This document shows positions 8,897 through 16,775 of a DNA stretch of 64,000 bases, piece after piece. The stretch covers positions 386,332-450,331 of the forward strand of contig NC_006371.1 in NCBI RefSeq assembly GCF_000196255.1, read 5' to 3'. Origin of the DNA: Photobacterium profundum SS9. GTDB taxonomy: Bacteria > Pseudomonadota > Gammaproteobacteria > Enterobacterales > Vibrionaceae. The first letter of the stretch is position 1, and each line of letters starts with the position of its first letter. Under the pieces are notes generated by a model, which did no database searches, was not told the DNA's origin, and saw only the letters and a program-made list of their open reading frames with translations. A program made the translations under genes and the position numbers.

Positions 8897-9556
8897 CCTT
8901 TCGCCAGCTGCGTTTTGCATTAACCTTATGTTTTTCCTGATGCCATTCATCCTTCCCGAACCGCTTGAGCCCCGTTGAATCAATGGCTATTGCTGCAATT
9001 TTGTCATCTGGCCTTTCATGCTTTCTAAATCGTGGCACCGTAAGATTAAGTTGCTTCAGCCGCTTTGACAGCAGCGTATAATCCGGGCATTGAAGGTTGG
9101 CCATGCCAAACTTCATCAGTAAACTATCAATCAACCCCTGAGCTTGACGTAGAGGAAGTTTATAGACTAATCGGATGAAATGGCAGGCTTCGATGGTGCT
9201 GTCAGGATACTTCACAGAAGAGCCAGTACCGTCATAAATCGAACGTCATGCTGCCAATGTTTGATGATATTTTCAGATATCCAAATATCGAACCGACCAC
9301 GTTGCCTGAGAGCCTGATTATACTCACTATAGTTATTTAACGCGTAGGTATGCTTCTTAAAATGATGGCGTTTTTTGTTATTGTGTTTGTAAGGCATGTG
9401 TTAAATAGCGAACCAGTCTAAAGAGGTTCGCCATGATAACTGAACTCAGTGCTAATGGAATAATTGAGCATTATCTGAGCGCCTCAACAACGCCCTCTAC
9501 AACCCGCAATGAGTTGTGAATCATAGGAAAGTTCGTTAATGCCATCCGGACAAAAT

Positions 9557-9928
9557 TTAACACAGATCCCGCATTAGAATTTCATATTCCTCTTTGGCAT
9601 CATCAATTAACATGGTGAGTTCTTTGGCGTCACCACAAGAAAGAGCAAGATGCCAACGGCCATGCTTTGGCCGACAATGTTCAAAACAAACTAACTCGGT
9701 TGTTATCCCATGCTTTTCAAAGCATAAATCCTCAAATTCAGCTTCAAGTTTGCTGTTATCCTCATCAATTTCGACAGACAAAAAACCTGTCGGATTTACT
9801 GAAAGGTGGACATGACGATGTGTCTGTTCAGTTAAGGTATACGACCGATGTTTAGCGTACATTTCTCTAACTCTAATCACGATAGGAACACAATTTAAAG
9901 TATAGATGGTGTTTGTACGTATTAACAT
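9557..9928 (-). CDS. Hypothetical protein
   Basis: The frame is up to 123 residues. An internal ATG at 9862 (MYAKHRSYTLTEQTHRHVHL) is an alternative start giving about 101 residues, and seems likelier because the first 22 residues look untranslated. The protein is soluble, with a His/Cys-rich middle (LVCFEHCRPKHGRWHLALSCG) and an acidic C-terminal helix. I do not recognise a family. The gene lies just outside the IS5-family element and reads toward it. Confidence 0.5.
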   Translation of the reverse strand: MLIRTNTIYTLNCVPIVIRVREMYAKHRSYTLTEQTHRHVHLSVNPTGFLSVEIDEDNSKLEAEFEDLCFEKHGITTELVCFEHCRPKHGRWHLALSCGDAKELTMLIDDAKEEYEILMRDLC

Positions 9929-10303
9929 GAAGAAGATCGGTTAATAACATCGATGGTTCATTACATTAGAACCAGATTACCCAACCATTTACGAAGCTAG
10001 TTAATAATCAAATTTCTTCGGTACATCTGCAATGCATTACTTTTTTATGTCCTATACTGCAAAAGGTCAATAGTGATACAGAGGTCGGTCATCAGACCAG
10101 TAGAAATACAATTTCAACTAAAAGAGAGGGTGTAGCTAAGTTACAGACTGGTGAGCCGGAGTTAGCCGTGCTGTATTTATCATTAAAACCAGTGCTGCAA
10201 AGTGATGATTTAATTATGTCAAACAATCTTACTGGCGAGACTTGTCTTAATAATTAACGTTTATATCAGAATTTCATGAGATAACGACAGGGAATTAACT
10301 TTG
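9929..10303. other. Region upstream of phaB, no assignable gene
   Basis: This 375-bp stretch precedes phaB. One plus-strand frame is open from about 9970 to 10257 (it includes KLQTGEPELAVLYLSLKPVL) but has no usable start codon until its last 15 codons. It may be a decayed gene end or chance. The phaB promoter must lie here or upstream. I could not identify a convincing -35/-10 pair. Confidence 0.35.
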
Positions 10304-11044
10304 ATGAATAAGAAAGTATTAGTAACGGGTGCGAAGGGCGGAATTGGATCTTCAATTACAAATGTTCTGCTTAATGCGGGTTATCGAGTTATTGCTGGTT
10401 ACTCCCCGAATAATAAAGAATATGCTATTGAATGGATTAAAAAAAACAACTATTCAGAAAGCCAGGTTCGCTTACTACCCCTTGATATTACTGACACCCA
10501 ATCTTGCAGGGAATCTCTTGAATGTTTGCTTCAAGATGAAGGTCATATCGATGTTCTGGTGAATAACGCGGGGATAACGCGAGATTCAACCTTTAAACGT
10601 ATGTCTGCAGAACTGTGGAACGAGGTTATCAATACTAATCTCAATAGTCTGTTTAATGTCACTCACCCTCTTTTTGCTTCTATGTGTGAGCGTGGTAATG
10701 CTCGCATCATCAATATCTCCTCAGTCAATGGCTTAAAGGGGCAGTTTGGTCAGACGAACTATTCGGCAGCCAAGGCTGGCATGATTGGCTTTACTAAGGC
10801 CCTTGCCGCAGAAGGCGCTCGCTTTGGGGTAACCGTTAATGCCATTGCGCCAGGCTATACAGGCACAGCAATGGTAGAAACGATTCAACCTGCCGCACTT
10901 GAACGCATCAAAGCACAAATACCGATGGGACGCCTAGCTACACCAGATGAAGTCGCTGGAGCCGTTGCTTATCTTGCAAGTGACGCTGCCGCCTATATCA
11001 CCGGAGAAACGTTGTCCGTTAACGGCGGTTTATACATGCAATAA
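10304..11044 (+). CDS. phaB: Acetoacetyl-CoA reductase
   Basis: The enzyme is predicted to reduce acetoacetyl-CoA to 3-hydroxybutyryl-CoA with NADPH, the second step of polyhydroxybutyrate synthesis. The 246-residue protein is a classical short-chain dehydrogenase. It has the nucleotide motif TGAKGGIG near residue 7, NNAG near 87, the catalytic Ser in NISSVNG, and YSAAK with Tyr and Lys in the active site. The ATG at 10304 is preferred over the TTG at 10301, with AGGGA upstream. A FabG-like role cannot be excluded from sequence alone. The nearby phasin and polymer synthase genes make PhaB the better call. phaA is missing downstream. Confidence 0.85.
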   Translation: MNKKVLVTGAKGGIGSSITNVLLNAGYRVIAGYSPNNKEYAIEWIKKNNYSESQVRLLPLDITDTQSCRESLECLLQDEGHIDVLVNNAGITRDSTFKRMSAELWNEVINTNLNSLFNVTHPLFASMCERGNARIINISSVNGLKGQFGQTNYSAAKAGMIGFTKALAAEGARFGVTVNAIAPGYTGTAMVETIQPAALERIKAQIPMGRLATPDEVAGAVAYLASDAAAYITGETLSVNGGLYMQ

Positions 11045-11058
11045 GCATAAGCAATTAG

Positions 11059-11167
11059 GGTTCTGTCGCAAATAGCAAATTTGGACGTTTTTTAATTTTT
11101 TAACCATCTGTTTTCAATCGATTTTAAATTTGGATTTTGACTAAAAAACTCTATTTGCGACAGAACC
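11059..11167. repeat. 109-bp MITE-like element between phaB and phaP
   Basis: The element has perfect 17-bp terminal inverted repeats: GGTTCTGTCGCAAATAG at 11059-11075 and its complement CTATTTGCGACAGAACC at 11151-11167. The interior is AT-rich and non-coding. The same end, with one change (CTATTTGCGACAGAGCC), occurs directly after phaC at 13507-13523. The GGTTCTGT-GCAAA core resembles IS6-family ends, but no IS6 transposase is present. It sits where phaA is normally found in Vibrionaceae pha clusters. No clear target duplication is visible. Confidence 0.8.
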
Positions 11168-11266
11168 TTAAGTAGTACCTGTTTTACATTAATGCAGAAT
11201 ATTCACAGATTGTACCTAGATAAAATATGGCTAGGTACTTCAATTATACTTTTATATTAAGGAATC

Positions 11267-11620
11267 ATGACTATGTATACGGAAATGTTTAAATCTTTCT
11301 CTGAGCAAACTGAAAAAACACTTGCACCTTACGCTAAATTTAACAAGCTATTTTCTAAAAATGTTGAAGAGCTAACTGAGCTTCAACTTACAGCTGTTCG
11401 CACTTACAGTGAATTGGGTCTTTCTCAGTTGAAAGCCGTTGGTGAAGTAAAAGATATGCAATCATTGGCAGAGTTCAATGGCCAGCAGCTTGAAACACTA
11501 ACGAAGCTTTCTCAGCAGTTAATGGAAGACAGCAAGAAGTTCTCATCAGTTGCACAAACATTTAAAACCGAAGTTGAGGAACTAGTTGCAGAAAATGTAA
11601 AAGAAGTAACACCAGCATAA
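11267..11620 (+). CDS. phaP: Phasin family protein
   Basis: This is a 117-residue, almost entirely helical amphipathic protein, typical of phasins that coat polyhydroxyalkanoate granules. The family pattern is visible in the N-terminal MFKSFSEQTEKTLAPYAKFN, the central ELTELQLTAVRTYSELGLSQ and a C-terminal helix rich in Lys/Glu. AAGGA precedes the ATG. It lies 66 bp upstream of phaC, on the same strand and probably in one transcript. It shares the cluster with phaB, but a 109-bp inverted-repeat element now separates them. Confidence 0.85.
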   Translation: MTMYTEMFKSFSEQTEKTLAPYAKFNKLFSKNVEELTELQLTAVRTYSELGLSQLKAVGEVKDMQSLAEFNGQQLETLTKLSQQLMEDSKKFSSVAQTFKTEVEELVAENVKEVTPA

Positions 11621-11685
11621 TTGCATGACCATTTTGCCGCCCAATTCATGGGCGGTATTTTAGTCCAAATACAGAGGTCATTGTA

Positions 11686-13503
11686 ATGAACGACAACTTC
11701 TTCTCGGACTACTTTGCCAAGCTCCAAGATATGAACCAGCTATGGTGGAAGGAATTGGATCCCGGCAAGGCAGCTCTAAATACTCCCCTTAATAAAGCGA
11801 TGAATGAAATCAACTTGAAAGATACTGTTGAGTTGATCGATAAAGCCAGCGCTCAGCCAGGAGTACTTGTGAAAGTACAAATGGATTGGTGGGAAAGTCA
11901 GATGAAAATCTGGCAAAACGTTACTATGCCAAATAGTGATGAAGATAATAAAATTAAACCTGAAAAAGATGATAAACGCTTTCATGATCCCGCTTGGGAT
12001 GATGAAGCGTATTACAGCTATATAAAGCAGTCGTATTTACTCTTTAGCAATACAATGAAAGAAAGTATTGAATCTATTGAAGGGGTAGATGAAAAAACGA
12101 AAGAACGTCTTGGCTTTTTCTCTCGACAAGCGATTAATGCACTTTCGCCTACAAATTTCGTTACAACAAATCCTGAACTCGCTAAATTAACGGTTGAAAC
12201 TAACGGTGAAAACTTAGTTAGAGGCATGGAGTTGTATCAAGAAGACGTACAAGCAAGTGCCGATGTTCTTAAAATCCGAATGACAAATGATAGTGCATTT
12301 GAATTGGGTGAGAACATTGCCAATACTGCTGGTGATGTCGTTTTCAAAAATGATTTATTTGAATTGATTCAGTACAAGCCATTGACTGAAAAAGTGAATC
12401 AAACGCCGCTTCTTATCGTGCCTCCTTTCATTAATAAATACTATATCCTTGATCTTCGCGAGAAGAACTCAATGGTACGTTGGCTGGTAGAGCAAGGTCA
12501 TACAGTATTCATGATGTCTTGGCGTAATCCTGATGCCACAATGGCAAATATTGATTTTGATGACTACGTGCTAGATGGTGTAGTTAAAGCCGTTGATGCT
12601 GTCGAAGAGATTACTGGTGAGAAGCAAATCAATGCTGCAGGCTATTGTATTGGTGGTACGTTATTAGCGACGACTTTAGCTTATTATTCCGCTAAACGAA
12701 TGCGTAATCGTATCAAGTCCGCTTCGTTTTTCACTACGTTGTTAGATTTCTCTCAACCCGGTGAGATAGGAGCGTATGTTAACGATCCTATTGTCTCTGC
12801 AATTGAAGCCCAAAATGAAGCAAATGGTTATATGGATGGACGTTCACTTAGCGTCACGTTCAGCTTGTTGCGTGAAAATAGTCTTTATTGGAATTATTAC
12901 GTAAATAATTATCTAAAAGGCAATAGCCCAATAGATTTTGACCTGCTTTATTGGAATGGTGATAGTACTAATGTTGCCGTTGCATGCCATAGCACTTTAT
13001 TACGACAGTTCTATCTAGAGAATAAACTGGTCGATCCAAAGGGATATAAAGTGGGTGGGGTCTTTATTGATTTGTCGAAGATTAAAGTACCAACATACTT
13101 TATCTCTACGCAAGAAGACCATATCGCATTGTGGCAAGGCACATACCGTGGTGCACAGAACTTAAATAGCAAATCAACATTTGTTCTTGGTGAATCCGGT
13201 CATATTGCGGGCATTGTTAACCACCCAACTAAAAATAAATATGGGTACTGGGTCAATGATGAAAAAATTGACGATCCAGAAGTCTGGCTAAGTAATGCAA
13301 AGCGTGAAGAAGGTTCTTGGTGGACTCATTGGGACACATGGCTAGCTGACTTTAATCCAGAAGAACAAGTTGAGCCTCGTGATGCAGGTAATGCTAATTA
13401 TCCTTCTATAATGACAGCACCTGGTAACTATGTTCGCCAGACACTGCCAATAGAGGTTTCAAATGTAAAACCTCAACAGTTAAAGTCTGTTGAAGATGTT
13501 TAA
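11686..13503 (+). CDS. phaC: Class I poly(3-hydroxyalkanoate) synthase
   Basis: The enzyme polymerises 3-hydroxyacyl-CoA into PHA on granules. The 605-residue length fits class I. The N-terminal PhaC domain (including FFSRQAINALSPTNFVTTNP, near residue 145) precedes the alpha/beta-hydrolase core. That core has the lipase-like box GYCIGG with nucleophile Cys321, a catalytic Asp in STQEDHIALW and the His in GESGHIAG. PHB-synthase hallmarks PPFINKYYILDL and WRNPD are present. No lesion is seen. Without phaA in the window, acetoacetyl-CoA would have to come from another thiolase or from beta-oxidation. Confidence 0.95.
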   Translation: MNDNFFSDYFAKLQDMNQLWWKELDPGKAALNTPLNKAMNEINLKDTVELIDKASAQPGVLVKVQMDWWESQMKIWQNVTMPNSDEDNKIKPEKDDKRFHDPAWDDEAYYSYIKQSYLLFSNTMKESIESIEGVDEKTKERLGFFSRQAINALSPTNFVTTNPELAKLTVETNGENLVRGMELYQEDVQASADVLKIRMTNDSAFELGENIANTAGDVVFKNDLFELIQYKPLTEKVNQTPLLIVPPFINKYYILDLREKNSMVRWLVEQGHTVFMMSWRNPDATMANIDFDDYVLDGVVKAVDAVEEITGEKQINAAGYCIGGTLLATTLAYYSAKRMRNRIKSASFFTTLLDFSQPGEIGAYVNDPIVSAIEAQNEANGYMDGRSLSVTFSLLRENSLYWNYYVNNYLKGNSPIDFDLLYWNGDSTNVAVACHSTLLRQFYLENKLVDPKGYKVGGVFIDLSKIKVPTYFISTQEDHIALWQGTYRGAQNLNSKSTFVLGESGHIAGIVNHPTKNKYGYWVNDEKIDDPEVWLSNAKREEGSWWTHWDTWLADFNPEEQVEPRDAGNANYPSIMTAPGNYVRQTLPIEVSNVKPQQLKSVEDV

Positions 13504-13506
13504 AAT

Positions 13507-13523
13507 CTATTTGCGACAGAGCC
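13507..13523. repeat. Lone terminal-repeat end after phaC
   Basis: CTATTTGCGACAGAGCC starts 3 bp after the phaC stop. It matches the right end of the 109-bp element at 11059-11167 in 16 of 17 bases. With the left end of that element it could bracket phaP-phaC. It also marks the exact point where the IS110-family scrap that follows is cut off, so it is a rearrangement breakpoint. Confidence 0.7.
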
Positions 13524-13567
13524 ACATTTTTAGCTAGGTCGATAGCGATAACATTATTAGTCAACAT
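13524..13567 (-). pseudogene. IS110-family transposase N-terminal scrap
   Basis: Reading leftward from ATG at 13567, the frame gives MLTNNVIAIDLAKNV. This is the conserved opening of IS110-family DEDD transposases, with the first catalytic Asp in AIDLAK. Homology stops at the repeat end at 13523, so only about 15 codons remain. The ~110 bp to the right (to about 13680) is probably the adjoining IS110 leader end, though I cannot define its limit. Confidence 0.65.
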
Positions 13568-13690
13568 GTTGGAATCCTCGAATTTAGTCTCTCTCTGCTA
13601 AGTCTAGATTGGCAAAGGAGGGAGTGGATTCCATACATCAAGTTATAGGGAGCTCATACATCTGCGAAACTCACCCCTATTTAAATGTAA

Positions 13691-14386
13691 TTAGTGTGTG
13701 AGGTATTCTTTAATTTCTTTGGTATAGATGATGTCTAGCGAGTTTGGTATTTTACTTTTTTCTTTGTACTTCATGCAAAATACACAATTGCCATTTTTAG
13801 GTTCCATAGGCTGTGTTAGCCCGATGTTCATTTCACGAAACATAATAAAGTCACTGAAATTGCAGTACTTTGCATAATGCTGCATATTTTCAGATTCTAA
13901 GTATCTAATTACGCCACAGTTTTTCGTCACGATAGACACATCAAAATCATCATTTTTGTCACCCTTGATATAGTCGGTGTATCAGCCTTCTTTTGTTACT
14001 TGTTGTGCGAGCCTGTTTAGAAAGAATCCGCCTACTTTGCTAGTGAACACTCTTCCTACGCAACTTGGTATTTTGCCATAGTCTTCCTTGAATAATTCAA
14101 CTTGCACTCTGACGGTGTCTTCAACTGTTTTACCATTTTTTTCCATTGCTCTGATTATGGCAATCACTTGGGCATTTAATAAAATGATCCCTTGATACGA
14201 TACCGCGTCATAAAACGGTATGTTAGGTATCAACTCGTCAAAGTAGGTACGTGAATCGTCTATTATTTGCTGCGCAAACTCTGCGCCATATTGTTCTGAC
14301 AAAATATCGTTATAGCGCTGCGATGTTTTTTTGAACTGTTTAATTAATTTTCCTTTTTTGTTTAAGTAGTAGCCTTTTTCTATCAT
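13691..14386 (-). pseudogene. L-2-amino-thiazoline-4-carboxylate-hydrolase-like gene with in-frame TGA
   Basis: Two segments, 14386-13982 and 13981-13691, are in the same frame and separated only by a TGA codon at 13982-13984. Together they give about 231 codons, the size of the ATC-hydrolase-like family (PF14196). The first segment holds the helical N-terminal part (YYLNKKGKLIKQFKKTSQRY). The second holds the Cys-containing C-terminal part with CGVIRYLE and NCVFCMKYKE. The TGA follows KEG, where a Trp (TGG) is plausible, so a nonsense mutation is the simplest reading. Selenocysteine or stop readthrough is less likely. A TetR-type fragment lies 60 bp upstream. Confidence 0.65.
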
Positions 14387-14448
14387 TTGATGCCTCTTTT
14401 GAAACGGTTGGGAGATTCATATAATTTTGCGATTGAACTCTGTCACGG

Positions 14449-14905
14449 TTATAAAACTCCTTGTTTCAAGCTGTTGCAGATCATACGACATAAAAAACGC
14501 CAGTTTTTTCTGCATTGTTCTGGATCATCGAGTAAATACCAGTGAATCATTGAGCCACCAAAGTGTGCGTCAATGATTTGCACAATTACTGATACATTGC
14601 CATCTGATAGAGAAGGAAATAAATATCGAATTGCATCTGCGTATCGTTGAAGACTACTTTGAGTGAGTGTTTTCATACTTTCACCAAAAGCAGGTTCGAA
14701 CATTGCCAGTTGAACAAAAGCCATGAGTGCCTTCATTTCGACTGGTTTGCTTCCCATTGCATTAAAAGTTTGATCGCCTACATGAACTAAATAAGCTTCT
14801 AGTGTTGAAAACTGATTTTCGTTATCGCCTAGAAATAGAAAGTCATCGATGAGCGATTGCAATGCGGCTAATCGAACGTCATCCAAGCTCTCAAAGTGAT
14901 GATAC
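14449..14905 (-). pseudogene. TetR-family regulator missing its DNA-binding domain
   Basis: The frame starts at the very end of a TetR helix-turn-helix (VYHHFESLDDVRLAALQSL) and continues through the helical ligand-binding domain (MKALMAFVQLAMFEPAFGES and DAHFGGSMIHWYLLDDPEQC). About 35-40 N-terminal residues, including the recognition helix, have been replaced by the start of an unrelated U32-peptidase gene. The remnant cannot bind DNA as a normal TetR. In its intact form it probably regulated the hydrolase-like gene that follows on the same strand. Confidence 0.75.
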
Positions 14906-14996
14906 ACGCATCTGCACCTGCCGCTATCGCTGCTTTAATCGAATCTACATCACCACCTAGTGCCAATAACTCAAACTGATCTAGTGTCACTACCAT
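14906..14996 (-). pseudogene. U32-family peptidase N-terminal scrap fused to the TetR remnant
   Basis: From ATG at 14996 the frame reads VTLDQFELLALGGDVDSIKA and then AAIAAGADA. This is the well-known opening of U32 peptidases/tRNA or rRNA hydroxylation proteins, normally ELLAPGGDVDSIKAA...GADAVYCG. Homology ends at ADA, where the TetR sequence begins in another frame. Only about 30 codons survive. The junction shows an illegitimate or repeat-mediated recombination between two unrelated genes. Confidence 0.7.
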
Positions 14997-15291
14997 ACCC
15001 CAAAAAATGAGTGCGTAGTCTTCAGAAAATTATCGATAAATTCATTAGTAAATTTGGTTTGAGGCTAAGTGAGGGGGGGGATTTTTGTGGGTGACTCATT
15101 CACGGCGAACCTAACTATAAATTGGCTGTTCTATGATTTTCCTCGCAAAAATACGCCCATCCATAGGCTAGATTTTAAGGAGTCGTTTTCAGCATTGGAA
15201 GTGAGGTAGGCGAAAAGTGCTCTTTTTGCCTCTTTTTCTGTCTACCACATTTCAATGGCTCAATTTCAACTTGTATTAAAGGAGTAACTGC

Positions 15292-16053
15292 ATGATTGTG
15301 ATATTTGTCCATGGATGGAGCGTTACAGATACGAATACATATGGCCTTTTACCAGAAGCGATAGTAAAGCAGGCTAACCTCTATGGGCTTGATATTGATA
15401 TAAAGCATCTTTGGTTGGGCAGGTACATCAGTTTTAACGATACCGTGAACATGGGCGATATCATACGGGCGTTTGATAGAGCGCTCCGCGATGTGATTCC
15501 AGAAGGTGATGATATTGGTGAATTTTCTTGCATTACTCATTCAACCGGTGGCCCAGTAGTACGTGAATGGTTAGACCGCTACTACGGCAGTACCCATTTG
15601 GCTCAGAGCCCCTTGCGGCATTTGATCATGTTAGCGCCAGCGAACCATGGGTCACCACTAGCCGCGCTCGGTAAGCAAAGAGTGGGGAGAATAAAAGCGT
15701 GGTTTGATGATGTCGAACCAGGTCAGTTGATACTCAATTGGTTGTCATTGGGCTGTCAGCAACAAATTGACTTGTCCAGTGCCTATCTTGACTATCAGCC
15801 CGCAGATAATTGTTTCTATCCATTTGTTTTAACGGGTCAAACCATTGATAAGAAATTGTACGACTTTGTGAACAGCTATCTTACTGAACCTGGCTCTGAT
15901 GGGGTAGTGAGGGTTTCTGGAGCAAATATGAACTTCACGATGGTGAAGTTTGTTGAATCCGAAGTGACAGATACCGTCGTTCATGGAACGGAAGAACTGA
16001 ATGTGAACTTGTTGAAGCTGGTCGATGTCCCGAACCTGTCCCTCTCGGTGTGA
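15292..16053 (+). CDS. Lipase-like alpha/beta hydrolase, N-terminal part of a frameshifted gene
   Basis: The 253-residue frame begins with a strand and oxyanion loop (MIVIFVHGWS) and contains a nucleophile elbow ITHSTGGPVV with Ser84. It also has a lipase-like loop LIMLAPANHGSPLAAL and an acid region EPGSDGVVRVSGAN. There is no signal peptide. It resembles cytoplasmic or secreted lipases/phospholipases. The frame ends prematurely at LSLSV. Another frame through the same bases reads EPVPLGVIPNASHSG straight into the next ORF, so one base has probably been lost near 16030. The stop overlaps the start of the next ORF (GTGA). Confidence 0.7.
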   Translation: MIVIFVHGWSVTDTNTYGLLPEAIVKQANLYGLDIDIKHLWLGRYISFNDTVNMGDIIRAFDRALRDVIPEGDDIGEFSCITHSTGGPVVREWLDRYYGSTHLAQSPLRHLIMLAPANHGSPLAALGKQRVGRIKAWFDDVEPGQLILNWLSLGCQQQIDLSSAYLDYQPADNCFYPFVLTGQTIDKKLYDFVNSYLTEPGSDGVVRVSGANMNFTMVKFVESEVTDTVVHGTEELNVNLLKLVDVPNLSLSV

Positions 16054-16706
16054 TTCCGAATGCCAGCCATTCAGGCAAGGACAAGGGGATCATGCGTAGT
16101 GTCATCAGCGATAAATCGAAGAAGCCCCAACTGGCCGAAATTCTAAAGTGTTTGCAAGTGGATTCAGTCGCTAAATATAAGGCGCGGGAACAGGCACTAT
16201 CGACACTCACTCAACAAACACAAAAGAGCAGTAAACGTTACACTAATCTGGTTTTTGTGTTGAAGGACGATCAAGCTGAGCCAGTTACCGACTACGATAT
16301 TGTGTTGTTAGGTGGTTCAGAACGTGAGCCGAACAAGCTGACGAAAGGTTTTTTTGTCGACCGCCAGAAAAACGCTGCCAACCCCAACTACCTGATTTAT
16401 TACATAAACTACGATGTGATAAGCAAGAGCCAACTCACGGGCTTTAGAGTTATTGCTAGGCCAAACCAAGGCTTTAGTTTTTATTATGCCGTTGAGTATC
16501 GTCTTGATGCTGCAGATATCGACACATTGTTAAAACCCAATGAGACCTTATATCTAGACATTGAGCTTCATCGTCGTATTGATAAAGCTGTCTTCCTTTT
16601 GGATGAGGCGAATGATCCGAAAATGCACAAAGAAGGCGTGCTATTCAAATCCGAAACACGACATGACTTTAAAGATCAGCAACCGATTGATAAGCAGATT
16701 GACTAA
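16050..16706 (+). CDS. C-terminal part of the lipase-like protein (separate frame)
   Basis: The frame opens at GTG 16050 with IPNASHSGKDKGIMRSV. This appears to continue the preceding hydrolase after a one-base frameshift, and the His in ASHSG could complete its catalytic triad. The rest (residues ~60-190) is a beta-rich domain (NLVFVLKDDQAEPVTDYDIV, and later FRVIARPNQGFSFYYAVEYR) of unknown role. The GTGA overlap with the upstream stop could allow translational coupling, so two associating polypeptides are possible. A single broken gene is likelier. Confidence 0.6.
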   Translation: MIPNASHSGKDKGIMRSVISDKSKKPQLAEILKCLQVDSVAKYKAREQALSTLTQQTQKSSKRYTNLVFVLKDDQAEPVTDYDIVLLGGSEREPNKLTKGFFVDRQKNAANPNYLIYYINYDVISKSQLTGFRVIARPNQGFSFYYAVEYRLDAADIDTLLKPNETLYLDIELHRRIDKAVFLLDEANDPKMHKEGVLFKSETRHDFKDQQPIDKQID

Positions 16707-16775
16707 CCCAGAGTAGCGTGGGCACTTGACACGCTATCTTCTAGAATAAAGCTACCTAGGGTAAAGGTATTAACT

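Larger units (their letters stand above)
6989..9397 (-). pseudogene. IS5/IS903-type transposase, split by an IS66-family insertion
   Basis: The N-terminal part runs from ATG 9397. It has a typical IS903 opening (YNQALRQRGRFDIWISENII) and a frameshift near 9225, where HDVRF must change frame to reach IYDGTGSSVKYPDS. It then continues through IAIDSTGLKRFGKDEW (first catalytic Asp) to SWRK at 8897. After the inserted element the frame resumes at 7328 with HFAVDEAHFIQSAVLTDKN and ends at 6989. The protein therefore has two lesions and cannot be made whole. The parts together cover a full-length IS903-like DDE transposase. Confidence 0.85.
6858..9495 (-). mobile_element. IS5-family (IS903-type) element, interrupted and degraded
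   Basis: The left end begins GGGCATTGTTG at 6858. The right end is CAACAACGCCC at 9485-9495, which reads GGGCGTTGTTG inverted. Removing the nested 1568-bp IS66-family element and its duplicated 8 bp leaves about 1062 bp, the usual size of an IS903-type element. The flanks (ACGGGTGAA left, TCTACAACC right) do not match, so the original target duplication is lost. That is what an adjacent deletion would leave. The transposase is broken both by the nested element and by a frameshift. Confidence 0.75.

Noticed and set aside
15061-15090. G8 run as a phase-variable tract
   Set aside because: It lies in non-coding DNA about 220 bp before the lipase-like gene with no promoter placed around it.
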